In this document: piece after piece, positions 8,845 to 16,865 of the stretch | How positions within the stretch are numbered: position 1 is the stretch's first letter | How the letters are laid out: every line of letters begins with the position of its first letter | DNA from: Muribaculum sp. | Lineage (GTDB): Bacteria; Bacteroidota; Bacteroidia; Bacteroidales; Muribaculaceae | Assembly (NCBI GenBank): GCA_009775095.1 | Contig: VSOZ01000019.1 | Span: 8,927-72,926 of the forward strand | Direction: 5' to 3' | Length of the DNA stretch: 64,000 nucleotides | The notes under the pieces: generated by a model | Told to the model about the DNA's origin: nothing | What the model saw: the letters and a program-made list of their open reading frames with translations, nothing else | The model's database searches: none | Program-made: the position numbers and the translations under genes

Positions 8845-9588
8845 TTATTTATTTTTACGTGGTACACATTGTCCATTACACCTTGCCTGAAAAAAGTCAC
8901 CGCATCCATCGCTTTGCCTACAGCCATTTTCACTGCAATCAAACTCAATGGTCCCCGGGCTCATAATTTGAAGAATAAAATTACAGTAATTTTCTGGATT
9001 ATTACATATACAATCCCCATTGTTTTCATCAGGTATAGACATTTGTTCTATAATGGTTATTCCTTTTGGTAATTGAATATCTCCATCTTTAGATAACATT
9101 TTGTCACCAGAAGCAGTTATTGCGTATAGAGTCCGGTCACTCCAATTAAACTTATCTTTTGCATCTTGCTTCCATGTATACATAAAGACATCAAAAGTAT
9201 CCTCTAATTCTTCATCAATTGCCTTATTCTTAAATTTGTCCGTAAAGATCTTATTATATTTATCAATAAAGTCTATTAATGTATCAATATGATCTAATTC
9301 TTCAGAACTCCAATCGAGCATTTTTACTTCTTCTAATTTATCATGCCAAAACTTGTGTTTTTGTTCAGAAGTAAAACCGCGGTAGGTAGCTATTTTCTGA
9401 TCAATTGTTTTAATTGTTAACCATTGTTGTCTATTTAATTGGTGTACAGTCTTTAAATTGGTTTCGACCCAATGGTTTATACGTTCATCACAACTGAATA
9501 AAGGCTCATTTGTAGAATCACATGATGTAATCAATAAGATTATAAGTAAGATGCTGTATCTTATGTTATAAAAATTAATCGGTAACAT
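8845..9588 (-). CDS. Cys-rich lipoprotein, fulvocin C-related family
   Basis: Predicted exported lipoprotein of 247 residues. A signal peptide ends in the lipobox-like LLITSC, giving a lipidated cysteine near residue 23. The middle (residues 35-170) is charged and helical. The last 55 residues hold eight cysteines (CIC, YC, DC, GC, GC, RC, QC) and end GCGDFFQARCNGQC, a pattern I associate with the Bacteroidetes family annotated as bacteriocin fulvocin C-related. The name comes from weak similarity to a myxobacterial bacteriocin; antibacterial action is not shown by the sequence. The gene overlaps the DUF1573 gene by 14 bp and is followed by two membrane-protein genes. Confidence 0.62.
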   Translation of the reverse strand: MLPINFYNIRYSILLIILLITSCDSTNEPLFSCDERINHWVETNLKTVHQLNRQQWLTIKTIDQKIATYRGFTSEQKHKFWHDKLEEVKMLDWSSEELDHIDTLIDFIDKYNKIFTDKFKNKAIDEELEDTFDVFMYTWKQDAKDKFNWSDRTLYAITASGDKMLSKDGDIQLPKGITIIEQMSIPDENNGDCICNNPENYCNFILQIMSPGTIEFDCSENGCRQSDGCGDFFQARCNGQCVPRKNK

Positions 9589-10015
9589 TTCCTGAAATTT
9601 TAATTAGTTCAACTCTATTATTTGCTGTCGTTTTTAAATAAACTTTTTTCTTAAACTGACCTTCCAACTCCTTGGTATCAATACTGATTGATAAATAGGC
9701 CGTCCCTTTAGGCGGGATTTCGTCCTTTTCAAAATTTGTCTTTACGCATTTACAAGATGTATCAGCTTTAAGGATTAATATCGGAGCGGTCCCTGAATTA
9801 TATAGCCCTATTTTTACTGTTGCTATAGATTTACTGTTTTTATCAATTAGACCAAAGTCAAATTGTTTAGTTCCAAGTAATAACTGCGATACTTCTTCTG
9901 TTGTATCATTAATTGCATAACTATAGGACGCGGCCAAAAGCAATGCAAAAAGTGATATTGTACATCGTTTTAACAAAAGATTGAAAAATGTTTTAATGTT
10001 AGGTAATATTCTCAT
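9575..10015 (-). CDS. DUF1573 domain protein, exported
   Basis: Exported protein of 146 residues. A hydrophobic signal segment (about residues 15-34, CTISLFALLLAASYSYA) is followed by one immunoglobulin-like DUF1573 domain: FDFGLIDKNSKSIATVKIG, then NSGTAPILI, then the characteristic SCKCV and the closing PPKGTAYLSISID. DUF1573 proteins are common in Bacteroidetes envelopes and often sit next to small secreted peptides; their function is unknown. The gene overlaps the start of the Cys-rich lipoprotein gene by 14 bp, so the two are probably co-translated. A 127-bp gap separates it from the transglutaminase-like gene upstream. Confidence 0.85.
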   Translation of the reverse strand: MRILPNIKTFFNLLLKRCTISLFALLLAASYSYAINDTTEEVSQLLLGTKQFDFGLIDKNSKSIATVKIGLYNSGTAPILILKADTSCKCVKTNFEKDEIPPKGTAYLSISIDTKELEGQFKKKVYLKTTANNRVELIKISGNVTD

Positions 10016-10142
10016 GATGTGTAAATAATTTTAGCAAAAATAATAAAAAAATGTTATATAACAAAGGAGTTTAAGTTAATAAATGCTAAATATTGGCGTT
10101 TTTGAAAATGGAGTTAACATTATATTGTGGTAATATGCATAG

Positions 10143-12059
10143 TTATATGAAAACTTGTTGTCCATTTAATAAGTAAAAGCATCTTTCTTCTTTGCCGCGA
10201 GTATGGTTATGTAGCCATAAAATAGAATTATTCGGAATATTGTCATAATAAAGAATATTCGAGTTAGCCTTTTGTTTGCCCAATGATTTCCATCCTTTAG
10301 CTCCTGTATGGTAAAATAACTCATAGTTATCTCCAATGTGGATAAAATTGTCATCATTCCGAGGAATAAATAGAATACTGTCTAAATATATGTTTTTACC
10401 GAAGTCGAATATTAGTTTTTCGCCATTACGATCTGCCATATAAAATGAACTCCAATCATCATCACTGATGAGTTTTAAATTTTTTCTATGGATTATACCC
10501 AACCGGTGATTCGCCCAAATCGTATCAGGGAAAATTTCTTGTCCATTATTATAGAAACGTAATTCACCTAATTCGATACGTTTATTCTCTTTGGCAGAAT
10601 ATCGTAAATATCTTAATTCTGTGCTTTTTTTGCAATTAATTAATAGCGTATTTGTTGTCATTGGTTTGTCGAAATTCTTGAGGGTATCTGTTTTTGTAAA
10701 ATCTTTAAATTTTGAGATTTCAATGGTGCTTCCAACCATAGTTGAGAGGAATTGAAGATTATTGCGAATAGGATATTTCCTGATTATTTTGGCAGAGACT
10801 TTTCGCATATATGAGGGCACGAATCGATGTATCCGATTTTTATCAATTAAAAAAGGATAATCAATAGCAATCATTTTTCCTTGATTGTATTGAGTGGGAA
10901 AGTATATTACTTCAGGCTCAATATTGTTAAATTGATATGTATATACGTGGGATATATCAATAGGATCGAAAGTATTTCCATTAAAGATTGATAAATATAT
11001 GAATGGATTTTTAAATATACAATGGTTATTTATCAAGATTGAATTATGTCCAAAATATTCATGGGTGACATCTGCAATATCTTGTCTTTTGAAAAAAGAT
11101 GGTACATTATTTGTAAAAGTGTAATCTGCTAATTTAGTTTGATTGCTATAGTAATGTCTATATACTTTTCCTTTTCTACGTGAGCCTGTGGCTCTGTCTC
11201 TATTGATGGGATCTTCGGTGTAATTAAATGCAATAGATTTCCGTGGATGACATGTGTCTATTATCGCTGTCCAAAAATGGCGACTATTGTAACTTGGAGA
11301 CGATTCATAAAAATCCATGGCAACAGGTATTCCTAATGAGCGTAATACATAAAGGGCTATATCGCAATTTTCTCTACAATAACCGGCTCTTTGTTTATAT
11401 AAAAATGAAGCTCCTAAATGTGGAAGTTTAATATCGGTATAATTATCGAACCCCTCTTGCTTTATATAAGTCATTATCTTTTCGGCTGCTTCTACAGGAT
11501 CTTTTCCTTTATATAAAGAATCCAGTATACATGCATATCTATTATAATACAGCGCTCGCCAATCTTCTAACGGTTCATCGCCAACTCTATATGGTAAGAC
11601 GTATTCACAAAATTCATCAAAACTATATTTGTTATGCCATGGACGAGACATCCAAACATCTACGGCCAAGTTGATATTATTTATTAATAGTGATGCTTTG
11701 ATTTCTTTTAAATCATATGATTTTGGTAACTTATTATAATTAAAATTGGCATATTTTGTTTTATCACTGTCATTTAGATGCCATTTATTGTATTTGATTT
11801 CTTTAATTTCGTCAAGTTCGGGACTCGTTATAGAAAAATGGCGTGACATGTTTTGTATTAAAAATTTGGCAGCGTTGTATTTTATAGAATCATCTTTGAA
11901 ATAGGTTAATACAAATTCAAGTTCGCTCCTGTTTTCATGTGCGTCTTTTAGCACAGAATCGATAGAGTTCTCTGTTATATCCTTATTCTTGTATTTAAAA
12001 AATACGAAAATAAGACTGATCGTTATTATTGTAATAATACATTTTTTGAGGATATTCAT
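10143..12059 (-). CDS. Transglutaminase-like domain protein, membrane anchored or exported
   Basis: A 638-residue protein with an N-terminal hydrophobic segment (residues 5-22, signal anchor or signal peptide). The transglutaminase-like core shows the catalytic cysteine in AGYCRENCDIALYVLRSLG (near residue 230) and the histidine in RHFWTAIID (near 262), with the expected spacing. The C-terminal third (about 470-638) is beta-rich and resembles the discoidin-like tail in some Bacteroidetes homologues, with KENKRIELGELRFY and LIFDFGKNIYLDSI. It may act as a peptidase or amidase on envelope substrates; sequence does not say which. It is the most upstream gene of the AT-rich cluster at 7.0-12.1 kb. 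Confidence 0.75.
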   Translation of the reverse strand: MNILKKCIITIITISLIFVFFKYKNKDITENSIDSVLKDAHENRSELEFVLTYFKDDSIKYNAAKFLIQNMSRHFSITSPELDEIKEIKYNKWHLNDSDKTKYANFNYNKLPKSYDLKEIKASLLINNINLAVDVWMSRPWHNKYSFDEFCEYVLPYRVGDEPLEDWRALYYNRYACILDSLYKGKDPVEAAEKIMTYIKQEGFDNYTDIKLPHLGASFLYKQRAGYCRENCDIALYVLRSLGIPVAMDFYESSPSYNSRHFWTAIIDTCHPRKSIAFNYTEDPINRDRATGSRRKGKVYRHYYSNQTKLADYTFTNNVPSFFKRQDIADVTHEYFGHNSILINNHCIFKNPFIYLSIFNGNTFDPIDISHVYTYQFNNIEPEVIYFPTQYNQGKMIAIDYPFLIDKNRIHRFVPSYMRKVSAKIIRKYPIRNNLQFLSTMVGSTIEISKFKDFTKTDTLKNFDKPMTTNTLLINCKKSTELRYLRYSAKENKRIELGELRFYNNGQEIFPDTIWANHRLGIIHRKNLKLISDDDWSSFYMADRNGEKLIFDFGKNIYLDSILFIPRNDDNFIHIGDNYELFYHTGAKGWKSLGKQKANSNILYYDNIPNNSILWLHNHTRGKEERCFYLLNGQQVFI

Positions 12060-12378
12060 TTTAAATTGGATGTTTGTCCTTTATATATTGTTGATTTTGG
12101 TGAATAGATACGCAAATTTACAAGATTAATACAATTCGTCCGATAAAATGTCGGATAATCCTAATGTAAGGAGTATTAAAGTATCGATATTGGGTTAAAA
12201 TGTGTGAATTTGGTGTGATTTTGTTGCTCTAAAATCATTTTTCACTAAAAAAGCATCAAAAAATATCTTAATATTGATGTATGAAATAAGGTTTTTTTGT
12301 AGTTTTGCACTTGAATTTATGAGCGTTTGGCTCAGACGATTCAACATTAAGTTTTTGTGCAATTAGTTTAGGCGAATT
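12060..12378. other. Intergenic region between divergent genes
   Basis: This 319-bp AT-rich spacer separates the minus-strand transglutaminase-like gene from the plus-strand small basic protein. The only signal I see is TAGTTTTG at 12300-12307, a -7 type box on the plus strand with a TTG near 12274. The long leader of about 70 nt after it shows no clear hairpin. Confidence 0.4.
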
Positions 12379-12564
12379 ATGGAAGAAACTGCAAAGAAGC
12401 GAGGCGGACGCCGTCCCGGTGCCGGTCGCAAGAAATCGACAGTAAAGCGCTATGGCTTTAATGCTCCCGCAACAGTGCATGCAGTTCTGGAACAAGTGGA
12501 CAGTATCACCGATTTTATCTGTGAAGCTGTTCTTAAGCATGGCCAAGACAAGGGCCTTTGCTGA
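12379..12564 (+). CDS. Small basic protein with GRRPGAGRK motif
   Basis: Protein of 61 residues. The N-terminus is strongly basic (KKRGGRRPGAGRKKSTVKR), a segment typical of many small DNA- or RNA-binding proteins, and is followed by a helical stretch APATVHAVLEQVDSITDFICEAVLKHG that resembles a ribbon-helix-helix dimerisation unit. It could be a small transcription factor. A -7 type promoter box lies about 72 bp upstream and a strong hairpin terminator follows at 12601, so it looks like a true monocistronic gene. A 107-residue reading frame on the opposite strand covers the same bases but has no recognisable features. Confidence 0.7.
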   Translation: MEETAKKRGGRRPGAGRKKSTVKRYGFNAPATVHAVLEQVDSITDFICEAVLKHGQDKGLC

Positions 12565-12600
12565 CATAACCACCCATTTTAATGCATGCATAGACTAATG

Positions 12601-12636
12601 AAAAGTTGCCCTGCCAATCGGCAGGGCAACTTTTTC
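12601..12636. terminator. Bidirectional rho-independent terminator
   Basis: Hairpin AGTTGCCCTGCC / GGCAGGGCAACT with a short loop, A-run on the left and T-run on the right. It lies between the small basic protein gene and the convergent SPFH gene and can serve both. Confidence 0.85.
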
Positions 12637-12657
12637 GTTATGTAAGTGATATGTTTT

Positions 12658-13533
12658 TTAGTTGCCGGCGTTTACTACGGGCTGGGCGGCGTCGTCGGCG
12701 CAGAGCACAACCAGAAGGTTGCCCACCATGGCGGCTTTACGTTCGTTGTCGAGTTTCACCACATTCTCTTCATCAAGGCGGTCAAGGGCAAGCTTCACCA
12801 TTGTCACTGCACCTTCGACTATCTTCTCACGGGCCGATATAATGGCTGAAGCCTGCTGGCGGCGCAGCATCACGGCCGCTATTTCGGGCGCGTAGGCCAG
12901 ATAGTTTATACGGGCTTCCACAACTTCTATGCCTGCCATGGCGAGGCGTTCGTTGAGTTTGCGTTCGAGTTCCTCGTTGATTTCCTCGCCTCCGGAACGC
13001 AGGGTCAGTTCGTCGGCATGGCTCGACTCGTTGTCGTAAGCGTATTTGCCGGCCACTTCACGAAGGGCGGCGTCGCTCTGAATGGCCACGAACGACTGGT
13101 ATGAGGTGGAGCCGGAGTCGAGATCAAATACGGCACGGTACGTGTCGTTGATTTTCCATACGAGCACGAGACCTATAAGTATTGGGTTGCCGACTTTGTC
13201 ATTGACTTTTATAGGCTCGACATCAAGATTCCTGATGCGGAGCGATATGCGCTTTTTGGTAAGCAGGGGATTGATCCAGTTGAAGCCCACCTTGCGGTAT
13301 GTGCCGCTGTACTTTCCGAAAAACACCAGTACGCGCGACTCGTTGGGCTCTTGCTTTATATAGCCCGATGAAAGGAAGACCCATATCACGCCCAGAATGA
13401 CTGCGAGCACGGTCCATCCGGGATTAGCGGCAAATACACATGCCACGATGACCAATGCAAGCACAAGTTGAAAAAACAGCATGACAAAACCGTTCATGCT
13501 GAAGCCTTTGTAAGGATATTCATTGTTTCCCAT
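12658..13533 (-). CDS. SPFH/band 7 domain membrane protein
   Basis: Protein of 291 residues with two adjacent N-terminal hydrophobic segments (about residues 13-34 and 42-56) and then an SPFH/prohibitin domain beginning YIKQEPNESRVLVFFGKYSGTY. Recognisable domain features are LRIRNLDVEPIKVNDK, GLVLVWKINDTYRAVFD, the ERLAMAGIEVVEARINYLAYAPEIAAVMLRRQQA-type helix (shown here only as a region, about residues 205-240) and a coiled C-terminus. Family members scaffold membrane microdomains and protease complexes; no NfeD partner lies next door. It has a well-formed promoter at 13575-13606 and shares a terminator with the convergent small gene. Confidence 0.88.
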   Translation of the reverse strand: MGNNEYPYKGFSMNGFVMLFFQLVLALVIVACVFAANPGWTVLAVILGVIWVFLSSGYIKQEPNESRVLVFFGKYSGTYRKVGFNWINPLLTKKRISLRIRNLDVEPIKVNDKVGNPILIGLVLVWKINDTYRAVFDLDSGSTSYQSFVAIQSDAALREVAGKYAYDNESSHADELTLRSGGEEINEELERKLNERLAMAGIEVVEARINYLAYAPEIAAVMLRRQQASAIISAREKIVEGAVTMVKLALDRLDEENVVKLDNERKAAMVGNLLVVLCADDAAQPVVNAGN

Positions 13534-13574
13534 AAAAGTTTGTTGAAAGGTTAATAATATATTAGGTATTTATG

Positions 13575-13606
13575 CAAATGTACAAATTCTTATGAAATTA
13601 AACCAA
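13575..13606 (-). promoter_or_regulatory. Promoter of the SPFH protein gene
   Basis: On the minus strand TACATTTG (13575-13582) matches the -7 consensus TAnnTTTG, and TTG at 13604-13606 is the -33 element, 21 bp apart. The start codon is 42 bp downstream. Confidence 0.6.
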
Positions 13607-13741
13607 GTATTATTTAAATTTATGTACAAAATCTTACAAATTGTTTTAATTGCTGTTTTAAGGATTGATAAAAAAACTTTTTCAGATTGGTGAATGTTCA
13701 CAATATTACTATTTTTTGTATATAAAAACCATTATGATTGT

Positions 13742-15247
13742 ATGGATAAGAAAAGACTCACCGCTGAAAACGGGCGCCCTATCGCCGACAACCAAAATGT
13801 ACAGACTGCAGGTCGTCCCGGCCCGTTTACAGCCCAAGACCCATGGTATCTTGAAAAAATAGCTCATTTTGACCGCGAGGTAATACCTGAACGGCGTATG
13901 CATGCCAAAGGCTCCGGTGCTTTCGGCACATTCACAGTTACGGATGACATTACTGAATTTACACGCGCTTCAATCTTTTCGGAAGTAGGCAAGAAGACTC
14001 CGTGTCTTGTCAGGTTTTCGACTGTGGCGGGTGAACGTGGTGCCGCTGATGCTGAACGTGACATACGCGGCTTTGCAATGAAGTTTTATACCGACCAAGG
14101 CAACTGGGATCTTGTCGGCAATAATACTCCTGTGTTTTTCTTGCGCGATCCTCTTAAATTTCCCGATCTGAATCATGCGATAAAGCGCGATCCTCGTACC
14201 GGCATGCGTAATCCGACAGCTAATTGGGATTTTTGGACTCTGCTTCCTGAAGCGCTTCATCAGATAACAATAACGATGTCGCCGCGCGGTATTCCCGCTT
14301 CGTTCCGCAATATGCACGGTTTCGGAAGCCACACCTACAGTTTTATCAACAAGGACAATAAACGTACATGGGTTAAATTTCATTTCCGCACCCTTCAGGG
14401 CATAAAGAATCTGACAGACAAGGAGGCGGAAGCCATTATAGCAAAGGATCGCGAGTCGCATCAGCGCGATTTGTTTGAAGCCATCGAGCGTGGCGATTTT
14501 CCTCGCTGGAAGTTGCAGATACAGCTTATGACGGAAGATGAGGCCAAGAAGTACAGCATCAATCCTTTTGACCTGACAAAGGTATGGTATCATAAGGACT
14601 TCCCCTTGCGCGATGTAGGCATACTTGAGCTTAACCGTAATCCCGAGAACTTTTTTGCCGAGATCGAGCAGGCGGCATTCAATCCGGCCAACATAGTTGA
14701 CGGTATCGGTTTCTCGCCTGATAAAATGCTTCAGGGACGACTCTTTTCTTATGGTGACGCGCAGCGATATCGTCTTGGAGTGAATCATAATCTTATCCCG
14801 GTCAACCGTCCGAGGTGTCCGTATCATTCATATCATCGCGACGGGCAGATGCGCACTGATGACAATTGCGGAGCTACGTTGGCATACGAACCTAACAGTT
14901 TCGGCGAATGGAAGGACACTCCTTCAATTAAAGAACCTCCGATGGAACTGCATGGCGATATGTATAACTATGACGAGCGCCTTTATGATGATGATTACTA
15001 TACGCAACCGGGTAAATTATGGAGGCTTATGACCGCTGATGACAAAAAGGCTACGTGTCAGGACACAGCCGCTCAGATGGATGGGGTGCCGTTGTTTATC
15101 AAACAGCGCCATGTGCGGGCTTGCTATAATGCCGATAGGGAATATGGGCAGATGCTTGCCGAGGCTCTGGGGATAGATTTTGCCGAAGCCCTCGTAGCTG
15201 AAGATCCCGCTCATCCGTCATGGGACAAGCGCATGACTCCGGAATAA
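13742..15247 (+). CDS. katA: Heme catalase (clade 3 type)
   Basis: Decomposes hydrogen peroxide to water and oxygen in the cytoplasm. The distal histidine sits in ERRMHAKGSGAFG, the distal asparagine in NNTPVFFLRDPLKFPD, and the proximal heme tyrosine in RLFSYGDAQRYRLG. The phenylalanine and arginine positions around FRNMHGFGSHT are also intact. I start at ATG 13742 (501 residues, MDKKRLTAENG) since this is where family similarity begins; 16 hydrophobic codons upstream from an ATG at 13694 look like leader DNA. The gene is monocistronic, with a terminator at 15270. The 200-bp upstream region probably holds its peroxide-responsive promoter, but I could not define a site. Confidence 0.96.
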   Translation: MDKKRLTAENGRPIADNQNVQTAGRPGPFTAQDPWYLEKIAHFDREVIPERRMHAKGSGAFGTFTVTDDITEFTRASIFSEVGKKTPCLVRFSTVAGERGAADAERDIRGFAMKFYTDQGNWDLVGNNTPVFFLRDPLKFPDLNHAIKRDPRTGMRNPTANWDFWTLLPEALHQITITMSPRGIPASFRNMHGFGSHTYSFINKDNKRTWVKFHFRTLQGIKNLTDKEAEAIIAKDRESHQRDLFEAIERGDFPRWKLQIQLMTEDEAKKYSINPFDLTKVWYHKDFPLRDVGILELNRNPENFFAEIEQAAFNPANIVDGIGFSPDKMLQGRLFSYGDAQRYRLGVNHNLIPVNRPRCPYHSYHRDGQMRTDDNCGATLAYEPNSFGEWKDTPSIKEPPMELHGDMYNYDERLYDDDYYTQPGKLWRLMTADDKKATCQDTAAQMDGVPLFIKQRHVRACYNADREYGQMLAEALGIDFAEALVAEDPAHPSWDKRMTPE

Positions 15248-15269
15248 ACATATATATATTAATGATGAT

Positions 15270-15308
15270 GACGGCCTTGTATATGACATGAGGCCGTCTT
15301 TATTTTTT
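15270..15308 (+). terminator. Rho-independent terminator after catalase
   Basis: Stem GACGGCCT (15270-15277) pairs with AGGCCGTC (15291-15298), followed by a T-rich run. It lies 23 bp after the katA stop codon. Confidence 0.8.
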
Positions 15309-15373
15309 ATATTATTGAGGGTAATAACTCTATATATGACCTGAATTGTTGTAAATTTGTATTCCGGAAATAA

Positions 15374-16093
15374 ATGTTGGCGATGGGTACTAATCGTAAT
15401 AGAGAATCGGTGTTTCGCTTCAAGCGGTTTGAGGTTAAAAATGAGCTCTCGGCCATGAAAGTGGGCACGGACGGTGTACTGCTCGGGGCAGTGTGTCCGG
15501 TGGATGGCTATGTCAATGCTCTTGATGTAGGTACGGGCACAGGGCTTATCGCACTTATGCTTGCGCAGAGGAGCCGGTCGTTGCATATTGCTGCTGTGGA
15601 GATTGACCCTGATGCGGCGTCGGAGGCCCGGATGAATGTGGCGGCATCGCCGTGGCACGACCGTATAACTGTGGTTGAAGGCGACTTCTGTACGATGCTG
15701 TCGGAAGGCTTTGCCGAGCGTTATGACATAGTAGTAAGCAATCCTCCTTATTTCGCTACGACGCTCAAGTCGCCCGATGTGTCGCGGGCTATGGCTCGTC
15801 ATGAGACGGGATTGTCGTACGATACGCTCGTGGCCTCGGCCTCGGATCTGCTTACTCCGCACGGGGTATTGGTGTTCATATCGCCTGCCGATAGGGAGGA
15901 TGACATAACCATGTCGGTGGCTCTGCGCGGACTTCACATATCGCGGCTGATAAGTGTGTATACAAAAAGCGGGGCCAAGGCACCTTCGCGGCTTATCTGG
16001 ATTATCTCCATGCATTCAGGCGTGATGTGTCGCGAAGCCGTTTATATCGGCTCTCCGGAATACTGTGAACTGACTTCCGATTTTTATCTGTAG
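15374..16093 (+). CDS. tRNA1(Val) (adenine37-N6)-methyltransferase-like protein
   Basis: Class I SAM-dependent methyltransferase of the TrmN6/YfiC family, expected to modify A37 of tRNA1(Val). The 239-residue protein has FRFKRFEVKNELSAMKVGTDG, a segment typical of this family (the KVGTDGVLLG stretch), then SAM motif I ALDVGTGTGLIALM, and the catalytic NPPYF motif at about residue 120, which marks N6-adenine or similar amino methylation. ATG at 15374 is used; a second in-frame ATG at 15383 is equally possible. It stands alone between catalase and the DUF308 gene. A 265-residue minus-strand reading frame over the same bases is a shadow. Confidence 0.86.
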   Translation: MLAMGTNRNRESVFRFKRFEVKNELSAMKVGTDGVLLGAVCPVDGYVNALDVGTGTGLIALMLAQRSRSLHIAAVEIDPDAASEARMNVAASPWHDRITVVEGDFCTMLSEGFAERYDIVVSNPPYFATTLKSPDVSRAMARHETGLSYDTLVASASDLLTPHGVLVFISPADREDDITMSVALRGLHISRLISVYTKSGAKAPSRLIWIISMHSGVMCREAVYIGSPEYCELTSDFYL

Positions 16094-16195
16094 AGTAGGT
16101 TTGGTCAGTATAATTTGTGAGAATTTTAGAAACTTTCAACAAATTAACGGTTCGGGTGTTTTATTATTAAAACATCAACTAAATTTATTAAAGTT

Positions 16196-16765
16196 ATGAG
16201 TCTCACGAAATTTAACTTTTTAGGCTACTCCAAGAGCTGGTGGCTCGTTTTGTTGGCCGGTATTGTAATGGTAATATGCGGTTTCGCTTATTGGTTCTGG
16301 CCGAGTGCCGGTTTTGCCATCGCATCGCAGATCTTCGGCTGGGTTCTTATCCTTGTCGGCATTGTACAGCTTATCGTGGCAGCGGGTCCGCGCTATCCCA
16401 AGGGATGGGGATGGTGGATTGCCGGCGGCATGATAGACATGTTTATAGGCTTCCTGATGGTAAGAAGTATTATGTTATCAGAAATGGTATTCCCGTATTT
16501 CCTTGCCTTGATATTCCTTTACTGGGGCATCACGATGATAATCAGCTCGGTAAACGGGCACAAGGGTAAATACTGGTGGTTGTATCTCGTCAACGGCATC
16601 CTGCTGATGCTTATCGGCTTCTTCTTCATAGAGGCCGGATGGGTACAGAATATGATGATGGTCAGCTTCCTTACCTCGCTTGCATTTATCTACTGGGGCT
16701 TCTCGATATGCATGGTGGCTTATGACATCAAACCTGCAGCCGACAACGGCGGCCTTGAGAAGTAA
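16196..16765 (+). CDS. HdeD/DUF308 family membrane protein
   Basis: Integral membrane protein of 189 residues with six hydrophobic segments in three similar pairs, the layout of HdeD-like DUF308 proteins. Segments start near residues 15 (WWLVLLAGIVMVICGF), 40, 68, 97, 122 (WWLYLVNGILLMLIGFFF) and 150. The repeated W-W then G-I pattern at the head of each pair is typical. HdeD in Escherichia coli is linked to acid resistance; a general envelope stress role here is inference. It is monocistronic and closed by a strong terminator at 16793. Confidence 0.83.
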   Translation: MSLTKFNFLGYSKSWWLVLLAGIVMVICGFAYWFWPSAGFAIASQIFGWVLILVGIVQLIVAAGPRYPKGWGWWIAGGMIDMFIGFLMVRSIMLSEMVFPYFLALIFLYWGITMIISSVNGHKGKYWWLYLVNGILLMLIGFFFIEAGWVQNMMMVSFLTSLAFIYWGFSICMVAYDIKPAADNGGLEK

Positions 16766-16792
16766 AGCCCATTGTAATACGGACATAACAAG

Positions 16793-16832
16793 ACGGTATC
16801 GCCGACGTAGGCGATACCGTCCTTGCTTTTTG
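16793..16832 (+). terminator. Rho-independent terminator after the DUF308 gene
   Basis: Perfect 11-bp stem ACGGTATCGCC (16793-16803) / GGCGATACCGT (16810-16820), 6-nt loop, then CCTTGCTTTTTG. Confidence 0.85.
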
Positions 16833-16839
16833 TAATGAC

Positions 16840-16856
16840 GCATCCCATTGGGATGC
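16840..16856. repeat. Short hairpin, REP-like copy A
   Basis: GCATCCC-ATT-GGGATGC is a perfect 7-bp hairpin followed by GGATGAA. A close relative (GCATCC-GTTT-GGATGC then TGATGAA) is found at 18888-18903. The two flank the tandem paralogous genes and the RNA-like region, suggesting a small dispersed palindromic repeat. Confidence 0.4.
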
Positions 16857-16865
16857 GGATGAATG

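Noticed and set aside
12268..12591. Minus-strand 107-residue frame over the small basic protein gene
   Set aside because: The plus-strand frame has promoter, motif and terminator; the minus frame ends without such signals.
13970..14827. Long open frame (285 codons) on the minus strand
   Set aside because: It lies fully inside the catalase gene on the opposite strand, has no domain pattern, and the catalase motifs in the other strand are complete.
15218..16015. Minus-strand frame of 265 codons
   Set aside because: Covers the TrmN6-like gene; Arg/His-rich composition typical of an antisense shadow and no recognisable domain.
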